This document shows positions 35,281 to 42,432 of a stretch of 64,000 nucleotides of DNA, one piece after another. Under the pieces are notes generated by a model. The model did not search any database. It had not been told where the DNA came from and saw nothing but the letters and a program-made list of their open reading frames with translations. Position 1 is the first letter of the stretch. The number at the start of each line of letters is the position of its first letter. The stretch comes from Mesorhizobium sp. M8A.F.Ca.ET.218.01.1.1 (GTDB taxonomy: Bacteria > Pseudomonadota > Alphaproteobacteria > Rhizobiales > Rhizobiaceae): NCBI RefSeq assembly GCF_004791165.1, contig NZ_SRUZ01000008.1, positions 125,397 to 189,396 of the forward strand, in the 5' to 3' direction. The translations under genes and the position numbers were made by a program.

Positions 35281-36178
35281 GTAAGACTCCCGAGATCGCA
35301 TAGCCGTTCTGTTGCAGCCGATCGCGCAAGGCGGTGATGTGGGCGGGACCGACCTCGCAGCAACCGCCGACGATGTCCGCCCCGGATTCCACCCAGCCGA
35401 CAGCCTGGTCGGCGTAAGCATCCGGACCGAGGTCGTGGCGGGCATGCAGTACATCCACCGTGCCGCCATGCTTGAGTGCTTCGGTGGAGGTGAAGCCATT
35501 GGCATAGGCGCCGACTGGGCCGCCGAGCTCGATCAGTTCCGGCAATGCCGCCGCGATGGCTTCCGGGCGACAGCAGTTGAGCAGCCGCGCCGCCACCGGC
35601 AGACCTCCGAGCGCATCCGCTGCCGACGCAATCGTCTCGCCGCTGCGCAAGCGTGGCGTGCCGTGATCGGCCAGCGTCCATGACACCCAGACGGGCTTGC
35701 CGCTTTCCGATGCGGCGGTGACCGCCGCGCGTGCCTCTTCGGCAGAGGCCATGGTCTCGCACAGGAACAGGTCGACGCCATCAGCCTGTTCGGCGACGAT
35801 GCGGCGGTAGATGTCGAGCGTATCCTGATAGGAGATCGTCAGCGCCGGCGCGTAGCTGCCGAAAAGCGGTGACAGGCAGCCGGCGATCGCCGCGTCGCCG
35901 GCCTCGTCGCGGGCTTGCCTGGCGAGGTCGATGCCACGCTTCTGCAACGGCTTGAACAGGTCTTCCGCGCCCTCGCGCGCCAGGCGTTCGGGCGTCGCCG
36001 AATAGGTGTTGATGGTGATGACCCGGGCGCCGGCGCGGATGAATTCGGCATGCAGGCCGCGCACGAGGTCCGGTTCGTCGATCAGCACCCTGGCCGACCA
36101 CAGCGGCGTCGGCTCGGACTTGCTGCGCCGCACCAGCTCCTGGCCCATGCCGCCATCGGTGAGGATAACCGGCTTCAT
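35273..36178 (-). CDS. Homocysteine S-methyltransferase family protein
   Basis: The 301-aa TIM-barrel protein has the zinc-binding Cys motifs of the family: NCC at 201-203 and GGCC at 271-274, with LTDGGMGQEL at the start and INTYSATP near 57-63. Members take a methyl group from betaine, S-methylmethionine or methionine analogues to homocysteine. Next to two DMGDH-type enzymes a betaine-homocysteine methyltransferase role is attractive but inferred. The ATG at 36178 overlaps the upstream stop (ATGA). Confidence 0.85.
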   Translation of the reverse strand: MKPVILTDGGMGQELVRRSKSEPTPLWSARVLIDEPDLVRGLHAEFIRAGARVITINTYSATPERLAREGAEDLFKPLQKRGIDLARQARDEAGDAAIAGCLSPLFGSYAPALTISYQDTLDIYRRIVAEQADGVDLFLCETMASAEEARAAVTAASESGKPVWVSWTLADHGTPRLRSGETIASAADALGGLPVAARLLNCCRPEAIAAALPELIELGGPVGAYANGFTSTEALKHGGTVDVLHARHDLGPDAYADQAVGWVESGADIVGGCCEVGPAHITALRDRLQQNGYAISGVLHA

Positions 36179-38628
36179 GCGCGCAGCCTTTCGTTCTTCG
36201 GATCCCACAACGGCTCGTCCTGCTGCACGACCGCCTTGAAACGGTCGCCGAAGATTTCGACCTCGACAGAGGTGCCGGGTTCGCTCAGGTCGGCGCGCAG
36301 CATGCCGAGCGCGATCGATTTGTCGACACGATGGCCCCAGCCGCCCGATGTGGTCTCACCGACGATCTGGCCGTCATGCCAGAGCGTCGACATGTAGGGC
36401 GCGTCGCAGTCGCCGGGGTTTTCGACCACCAGCGTGACGAAGCGCTTCTTCACGCCTTGCTGTTTCTCGTTCTGGAGGGCAGCCTTGCCACGGAAGTCGG
36501 GCTTTTCCCATTTGACGAAGCGCTCGAGCCCGCCCTGCAGGATCGAGTAGTCGGTCGACAGGTCGCCCTTCCAGGTGCGGTAGCCCTTTTCCAGACGCAG
36601 CGAATCCAGCGCGTACATGCCGAACGGCTTCAGCCCGTGGTGCTGCCCGGCGGCACAGATCGCATCGAAGATGGCGGCGGTGTCGTCGACCCTGGTGTGG
36701 ATCTCCCAGCCGAGCTCGCCGGCGAAGGAGACGCGGACCAGCTTGGCCCAGCGGCCGGCGATCTTGGTCTCCTGATGCGTCAGCCATGGCAAGGTCAGGT
36801 CGGCCTCACAGACATCGGCAAGGATTTTTCGCGAATTGGGACCGGCCAGGATCTGCGTGGAGAATTCCTCTGTCCGGTCGATCAGCTTGAACGCGGCATC
36901 CCCGGGCATGTGCGACTTCAGCCATTCGAAGTCGTGCCACTGCGCTACCGCCGCTGTGATCAGCGTCATGGACTCCTCGCCATGGCGCACCACCGACATT
37001 TCGGTGACGATGCGGCCCTTGTCATCGGAGAAATAGACGAGGCCGATGCGCCCGGGCTTCGGCACCAGGCCGGTTACCTGCCTGCTCAGCCATTCGGCGG
37101 CGCCAGGGCCTTCGAGATTGAAGCGCGAGAAGCCGGGCAGGTCTAGGATGCCGGCGGCGTCGCGGACCGCCAGGCACTCTTCGCGCACGCGCTGCTGCCA
37201 GGGCCCGTCGCGGCGGAAGGTCAGCGTGGCTTCCTCGGAGATGTCGTCGCCGTCCTGCGCGTACCAGGTGGCGCGCTCCCAGCCATTATAGGCATCGAAG
37301 CGGGCGCCCAGCGCCTTGATGCGATCGTGGATCGGCGACAGTTTCCTGTCGCGGCCTTCCGGCCAGGCGTGACGCGGGAACTGGATGGCGTATTCATTGC
37401 CGTAAATCTCCATGCCCTTGGCCACGCAATAGTCCGGGGCGGAAGCAAAGGAGGTGAAGCGGCGCGGATCGCACGACCACATGTCCCATTCGGTCTGGCC
37501 TTGCGTGACCCATTCGGCCAGCACCTTGCCGGCGCCGCCGCCCTGGGCGATGCCGAAGGTGAAGACGCAAGCCTCGAAGGCGTTGGGAACGCCGGGCATC
37601 GGCCCGATCAGCGGATTGCCGTCGGGCGCATAGGGGATCGGTCCGTTGATGACTTTGGACAGGCCGGCGGTGCCCAGGATCGGGACGCGGGCGACCGCGT
37701 CCGCCAGATAATGCTCCAGTCGGTCGAGATCGTCTGGGAAGAGCTGGAACGAAAAGTCATCCGGCATGGGATCGTTATGGGTGGCCCAATGCGCGCGGCA
37801 ATTGCGCTCATAGGGGCCGAGGTTCATGCCGGCCTTTTCCTGGCGCAAATAATATGAAGTGTCGACGTCGCGCAGCAGCGGCAGCTTCTTGCCCTGTTCC
37901 TTCGACCAGGCGGCGAGCTCGGGGATCTCTTCGAACAATATGTACTGGTGGCTCATCACCATCATCGGCACTTCGCGGCCGAACATCCTGCCGACTTCGG
38001 CGGCACGATAGCCGGCTGCGTTGACGACGATCTCGCAGTGGATCTCGCCTTGCGCCGTTACAACCACCCACTCGTCCTTCTCACGGCGCACGCCGGTGAC
38101 GGGGCAGAAGCGGATGATCTTCGCGCCCATGTCGCGTGCGCCCTTGGCCAGCGCCTGCGTCAACTGTGCCGGGTCGATGTCGCCGTCGCTCGGATCGTAG
38201 AGCGCGCCCTTCAACTCGTGCGTTTCGAGGAAGGGATAGCGGCGCTTGATCTCGTCGAGCCCGACCACGTTGATGTCCATGCCCTGATAGCGGCCCATGC
38301 CTTTGGCGCGCTGGAACTCCTGCATGCGCTCTTTCGAGTGGGCGAGCCTGAGCGAACCGGTGACATGGTAGTTCATGGGATAGTCGACGGCGTCGGCGAG
38401 GCCCCGATAGAGTTCGGTCGAATAGCGCTGCATGTTCATCAGCGACCATGAGGAGGAGAAGGTCGGCACATTGCCGGCGGCATGCCAGGTCGAGCCGGAG
38501 GTCAGCTCGTTCTTTTCCAGGAGCACGCAGTCGGTCCAGCCGGCCTTGGCCAGATGATAGAGCGAGGAGGTGCCGACCACGCCACCTCCGATGATCACCA
38601 CGCGCGCGGTGCTCGGCAAACCCGCCAT
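36175..38628 (-). CDS. Dimethylglycine/sarcosine dehydrogenase-type flavoprotein (DAO-GcvT), second copy
   Basis: The 817-aa protein has the FAD motif IIGGGVVGTSSLYHL, the flavinylation context TSGSTWHAAG with His49, a long DAO domain and GcvT domains from about residue 430 (GELGWEIHT, LGMLRADLS). It is paralogous to the product of 31652-34102 but well diverged, so the two probably handle successive demethylations or different substrates. It is the first gene of the four-gene operon and lies 103 bases downstream of the XRE-cupin regulator. Confidence 0.88.
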   Translation of the reverse strand: MAGLPSTARVVIIGGGVVGTSSLYHLAKAGWTDCVLLEKNELTSGSTWHAAGNVPTFSSSWSLMNMQRYSTELYRGLADAVDYPMNYHVTGSLRLAHSKERMQEFQRAKGMGRYQGMDINVVGLDEIKRRYPFLETHELKGALYDPSDGDIDPAQLTQALAKGARDMGAKIIRFCPVTGVRREKDEWVVVTAQGEIHCEIVVNAAGYRAAEVGRMFGREVPMMVMSHQYILFEEIPELAAWSKEQGKKLPLLRDVDTSYYLRQEKAGMNLGPYERNCRAHWATHNDPMPDDFSFQLFPDDLDRLEHYLADAVARVPILGTAGLSKVINGPIPYAPDGNPLIGPMPGVPNAFEACVFTFGIAQGGGAGKVLAEWVTQGQTEWDMWSCDPRRFTSFASAPDYCVAKGMEIYGNEYAIQFPRHAWPEGRDRKLSPIHDRIKALGARFDAYNGWERATWYAQDGDDISEEATLTFRRDGPWQQRVREECLAVRDAAGILDLPGFSRFNLEGPGAAEWLSRQVTGLVPKPGRIGLVYFSDDKGRIVTEMSVVRHGEESMTLITAAVAQWHDFEWLKSHMPGDAAFKLIDRTEEFSTQILAGPNSRKILADVCEADLTLPWLTHQETKIAGRWAKLVRVSFAGELGWEIHTRVDDTAAIFDAICAAGQHHGLKPFGMYALDSLRLEKGYRTWKGDLSTDYSILQGGLERFVKWEKPDFRGKAALQNEKQQGVKKRFVTLVVENPGDCDAPYMSTLWHDGQIVGETTSGGWGHRVDKSIALGMLRADLSEPGTSVEVEIFGDRFKAVVQQDEPLWDPKNERLRA

Positions 38629-38680
38629 GTTCTTCTCCCAATCTTCAAGCGCGCCGCGCTTTTCTTTTTGTTTTTATGCG

Positions 38681-38719
38681 TGTCGCCGTCGCAAAACCGC
38701 TGCATGGTTCCGGACGACA
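38681..38719. repeat. Decayed rhizobial-type palindrome
   Basis: TGTCG (38681-38685) and CGACA (38715-38719) form outer arms, and the left part reads GTCGCAAAACCGC, close to the left part of the copy at 2249-2289 (CCCAAAACCGCC). The inner right arm is lost. It lies in the gap between the XRE-cupin regulator and the flavoprotein operon. Confidence 0.45.
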
Positions 38720-38731
38720 TCCACTCATCAA

Positions 38732-39328
38732 TCAATAGACCGGCGGCGAAACCACCCAGATGACAACAGCCGGCTCGCTACCCGGATTGCGCCAGCGGTA
38801 AGGCTTGCCTTCGAAGCGAAAGGAGTCGCCTTCGCCAAGCCGGTGCCAGACCCCGGCTATTTCGATGTCGAACTGCCCGGACGCGATGTATCCGGCCTCC
38901 TCGGTCGGCCGGCGGGCCTCGTTCTTCAACTCCGCTCCCGGCGCGAAGACCGACCGCACCATCTCGAAGCTACCACCGAGGTCCGGTGACAGAAGCTCCT
39001 CCACCAGACCGGATTCGCTGGTGCCAAGCGCGCGGCGCTTGCCGGCGCGCACCACCACGCCGCGCTCGCTCTCCACGGGCACGTCATGGCTGAAGAACAG
39101 GCTGATCGGCACGCCGAACAGTTCGGCAAAGGCCCGGAGATCACTAAGCGATGGCGTCGACAGGCCGCGCTCGACCTGGCTGACCCAGCCGACCGAACGG
39201 CCGAGCTTCAGCGCGATCTCGGCCAGCGTCAGTCCGCGCACCCGGCGCAAGGCCCTGATATCGCCGGCCAGGACTCGCTCGTCAGGTCCCTGTAATGTTC
39301 GTGGGGTAGGGGAGACCAAATCGCTCAC
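38732..39328 (-). CDS. XRE-family regulator with C-terminal cupin domain
   Basis: The 198-aa protein has a helix-turn-helix (about 22-75, ALRRVRGLTLAEIALKLGRSVGWVSQVERG) and a cupin ligand-binding domain (about 105-195). This class (PuuR/HipB-cupin) usually senses a small catabolic substrate. The start is GTG at 39328; upstream bases hold repeated TCATGA boxes. It lies just upstream of the DMGDH-methyltransferase operon and is its likely regulator. Confidence 0.87.
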   Translation of the reverse strand: MSDLVSPTPRTLQGPDERVLAGDIRALRRVRGLTLAEIALKLGRSVGWVSQVERGLSTPSLSDLRAFAELFGVPISLFFSHDVPVESERGVVVRAGKRRALGTSESGLVEELLSPDLGGSFEMVRSVFAPGAELKNEARRPTEEAGYIASGQFDIEIAGVWHRLGEGDSFRFEGKPYRWRNPGSEPAVVIWVVSPPVY

Positions 39329-39396
39329 TTCATGAAAATTTTCAGCCGAATTTCATGAGAAATCAAGCTCATGAAAAAATCAAGTAGATTTTCACC
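39329..39396. promoter_or_regulatory. Candidate XRE-cupin operator with repeated TCATGA boxes
   Basis: This AT-rich stretch holds the perfect palindrome TGAAAATTTTCA (39333-39344), TTTCATGA (39351-39358), CTCATGAAAA (39368-39377) and GATTTTCAC (39388-39396). The boxes overlap the start of the XRE gene and face the divergent nitroreductase gene, so they could control both. Binding by the XRE protein is inferred. Confidence 0.45.
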
Positions 39397-39499
39397 AATG
39401 CTCAAGATTTGCTTGCAGGATTTTGACGGTTCATGCAAAGGCTCCGCCGCGAGCGGCGAGTGGGGACGTCCGATCGACACAACGGCTAAGGGACGGCCC

Positions 39500-40204
39500 A
39501 TGCTGGAAAAGAAGGCTCGAATCACGGTTGATGCCGAGATCGTCGACGACGCGATCATGTCGCGCCGTTCGGTGCGTGCATTTCTGCCCGACATGATCGA
39601 TGACGAGACGATCCGTGACATACTGACTGTTGCGGCGCGCGCTCCCTCCGGCACCAATATGCAGCCGTGGCGGGTCTACGTTACCAAGGGCGGGACCAAG
39701 CAGCGGATCACGGATGCCATCATGAATTCCGGCATCCGCGCGGAAAAAGCCGACTGGGACGAATATCGCTACTATCCGACCCAGTTCTTCGAGCCATATC
39801 TCACCCGCCGCCGTGCCAACGGGTTCGGCCTTTATGGCGCGCTCGGCATAGGCCGCCGGGAGGTCGACAAGATGCGCGCCCAGCACGACCGCAACTTCGT
39901 CTTCTTCGACGCGCCGGTCGGCATGATCTTCACCATCGACCGCCGGCTCAACCAGGGTTCGTGGATCGACTACGGCATGTTCCTGCAAAACATCATGGTC
40001 GCGGCGCGGGGCAGGGGTCTGCATACCTGTCCGCAAGCGGCCTTCGCGCCCTATCACCGGCAGATTAGGTCGGTGCTCGGCATTCCCGACGAGGAGATCG
40101 TCGTCTGCGGCATGGCGCTCGGCTATGAAGACACTTCCAAGCCCGAGAACGCCTTCCGCACCGATCGTGAGCCGCTCGAGGAATGGGTGACGTTCAGCGA
40201 ATAG
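39500..40204 (+). CDS. Nitroreductase-family flavoprotein
   Basis: The 234-aa protein has the family start SRRSVRAFLPD (about 20-30), the FMN-contacting RAPSGTNMQPWRVYV and a C-terminal CGMALGYEDTSKPEN. It probably uses FMN and NAD(P)H; the physiological substrate is unknown. The ATG at 39500 follows an AAGGGA site; the upstream extension to 39371 overlaps the operator region and is rejected. Confidence 0.85.
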   Translation: MLEKKARITVDAEIVDDAIMSRRSVRAFLPDMIDDETIRDILTVAARAPSGTNMQPWRVYVTKGGTKQRITDAIMNSGIRAEKADWDEYRYYPTQFFEPYLTRRRANGFGLYGALGIGRREVDKMRAQHDRNFVFFDAPVGMIFTIDRRLNQGSWIDYGMFLQNIMVAARGRGLHTCPQAAFAPYHRQIRSVLGIPDEEIVVCGMALGYEDTSKPENAFRTDREPLEEWVTFSE

Positions 40205-40232
40205 GTCTCGGCCGCCAACCGGGGCAGGGCCG

Positions 40233-41675
40233 CTATTCCGTATTCATGTGCGCGCCGTGGCCGCTGACATGGGCGCCGTCTTGCGGCGTCAGCTTGAGAT
40301 AGGCAAGCAGCGCGCAGAGCGTGATGATGCCCTCGATCACGAACAGGATCCGGAAATCGCTGGCGACGGCCGGCCCGCCGCCGGCGAGAAACGAGAGCAT
40401 CGCGGCCGCGAGGCCGACGCTGATGGCGACCGCCAGCTGCCACAGGATGTAATAGAGCGCGCTGAAGCGGGCGAGCTGCTCGGGCGCGATGTCGGAATAG
40501 GCTAGATTGCCGGTCGAAGCCCATTGCACCGAGCGGAAGACGCCAAAGACGAAGATGTAGGTGAGCGTGATCCAGACCGGGGTCGTTGCTTGGATCAAGG
40601 CGAAGCCCGCGACCATGGCGGCTACCACGGGCGTGTTGAAGACCAGCACGCGGCGAAAACCGAAACGGTTGAGAAGGCGTGGCATGAAGAAACGCATACC
40701 TACCGAGCCGACCGCCGCAACGAAGGTCAGCGATCCCGCCTGCACCGCGCTCATGCCGAAGCCGAGCTGAAACATCAGCGGCAGCAGGAAGACGACGGAG
40801 CTGAGACCGATCGTGTCGAGGCCGCCGCCGGTAAGGAAGGAGATGCGGAAGGTGCGGATGCGCAGGAGCTTGAGATCGAGCAAGGGATTGCGCACACGCA
40901 GGCAGTAGAAGGAGGCGGCCGTCAGGATGACGAGCGCCAGCGCAAGCTCGGCCGCGATCATGCCGCTGGCGGCGTCTTTTGCCGCAAGGGAGTCCATGCC
41001 GAAGACCAGTAGCACCATGCCGCTGCCGACAAGCACAAAGCCTGGAAAATCGAACCGCGTGCGCACGGGCTTAGTCATTGTCGGGAACAGTGAGGCGGCA
41101 AGGATTGCGGCGGCGAGTGCGAACGGCACGTTGATGAAGAAGATCCAGCGCCAGGAGATGTAGGTGGTCAGCGCGCCGCCGACGAGCGGACCGACCAGCG
41201 GCCCGGACTGGCCGGCCAGCGAGATATACATGTTGATCTTCAAGGTCCGGCTGCGCGGGAAGGTCGACAGGATGACGACCTGGCCGAGCGTGCCCATCAG
41301 TGCGCCACCGAAACCCTGCAGCGCGCGGGCGCCGACCAGCATCCAGATGTCGTTCGAGAGCCCGCACAGAGCCGATGAAGCGGCAAACACCAGCAAGGCG
41401 AAGCAATAGACGTTGCGCAGGCCGAAACGATCGGCCGCCCAGCCGCCGAGCGGCATGGAGATGATCAGGCTGGCGACGTAGACGGTGATCAGCAGGCCGA
41501 GCTGGCTCGGCGGACGGCCAAGGCTTTCGCTGATGCCCGGCAGCGCCGTCACCACGACATTCTGGTCGAGGCTGGTCATGAACACGCCGCAGGCGACCGT
41601 CAGCGGCAGCAGGAGCAAGGCTCTGGCCGGCACATCGGCGCGATCGGTGGCGCCGGCGGATAGTTCAGCAGTCAT
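40233..41675 (-). CDS. MFS drug/metabolite exporter, EmrB/QacA (DHA2) family
   Basis: The 480-aa protein has about 13-14 hydrophobic segments, LDQNVVVTALPGI near the first segment (DHA2 signature) and the motif GWAADRFGLRN after segment 2. The antiporter-type GPLVGPLVGGALTTYISWRWIFFINVP segment is present. It is convergent with the nitroreductase. Substrate unknown. Confidence 0.85.
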   Translation of the reverse strand: MTAELSAGATDRADVPARALLLLPLTVACGVFMTSLDQNVVVTALPGISESLGRPPSQLGLLITVYVASLIISMPLGGWAADRFGLRNVYCFALLVFAASSALCGLSNDIWMLVGARALQGFGGALMGTLGQVVILSTFPRSRTLKINMYISLAGQSGPLVGPLVGGALTTYISWRWIFFINVPFALAAAILAASLFPTMTKPVRTRFDFPGFVLVGSGMVLLVFGMDSLAAKDAASGMIAAELALALVILTAASFYCLRVRNPLLDLKLLRIRTFRISFLTGGGLDTIGLSSVVFLLPLMFQLGFGMSAVQAGSLTFVAAVGSVGMRFFMPRLLNRFGFRRVLVFNTPVVAAMVAGFALIQATTPVWITLTYIFVFGVFRSVQWASTGNLAYSDIAPEQLARFSALYYILWQLAVAISVGLAAAMLSFLAGGGPAVASDFRILFVIEGIITLCALLAYLKLTPQDGAHVSGHGAHMNTE

Positions 41676-41844
41676 GGGGATGTTCGAACCAAATATGCCG
41701 ACTTTGAGACGGGATTTTCATATCCCTTGGACCGTGGGCGGCCATGTTTTGCATCATGGGCGCCCGCGGCAGGATTCTCTAGCGGCAGAACTGGCCGGTA
41801 TTGAGGCCAGAAGCAGCGGCAATGGGCACATCCGGCCGCACTGC
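41676..41844. other. Intergenic gap between the exporter and soxG
   Basis: I see no gene in these 169 bases. CTGGCC and GGCCAG near 41790-41815 could form a weak hairpin downstream of soxG on the minus strand. Confidence 0.4.
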
Positions 41845-42432
41845 CTACTGCACCTCGTAGCCGACTTCCTCGCTGGCATGGCAGAGCGCCTTCCAGAACG
41901 AGCGGGCGAAAGAGCGGAAGACATAGATGTCGAACTGGTCGGTGCCGGTGCGCTGGATCTGGGCGAAGACATCGTGATGCGTTGTCGAGCGGCCGGCGCC
42001 GACCGGAAAGGCGGGCAGAACGAAGTCGATGGCAAAGAATTTCGACAGCACCCATTCGGCTTTCGGCCCGGCAATGCGGATGGCGGTGCGGCCATGCGAC
42101 AGGTCCGTCACCGTGCCGATGGCCGGCGTCACCGCCTTGGCGAAGGCCGCGGCCAATCCTTCGGCCTCATCGGTCACGGTGAATTTTCCCGGTGCGAAAC
42201 CGAACACCGACTTCGCGCCGTCGCTCAAGCCGCCGCCGGCGCCGTCCGGCAGAGCGAGCCCGCTGACGGCGCGGATCGCTGCCATCAGTTTCTTCTCTTC
42301 GCCAGGCCATGCCGCGAGTTGCACGATCGAGCCCGGCCTGGTTTCGGTGAGCAGGATCTCGACGCCATGTTCGAAATTGCCGTGCGAGCCGACATGGAAT
42401 TCCGGTTCGAGGGGCGATTGACGCTCAGCCAT
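41845..42432 (-). CDS. soxG: Sarcosine oxidase gamma subunit
   Basis: SoxG is the small GcvT-like subunit of the heterotetrameric sarcosine oxidase. The 195-aa sequence has the family features GNFEHGVEILLTET, LSHGRTAIRIAGPKAEWVLSKFFAID and a C-terminal QFDIYVFRSFARSFW. The start at 42432 overlaps the soxA stop by eight bases. The open frame to 42669 is inside soxA. Confidence 0.93.
   Translation of the reverse strand: MAERQSPLEPEFHVGSHGNFEHGVEILLTETRPGSIVQLAAWPGEEKKLMAAIRAVSGLALPDGAGGGLSDGAKSVFGFAPGKFTVTDEAEGLAAAFAKAVTPAIGTVTDLSHGRTAIRIAGPKAEWVLSKFFAIDFVLPAFPVGAGRSTTHHDVFAQIQRTGTDQFDIYVFRSFARSFWKALCHASEEVGYEVQ

Noticed and set aside
41676..41844. Open frames between the exporter and soxG
   Set aside because: They lack ribosome sites and conserved character, and one runs into soxG in another frame.
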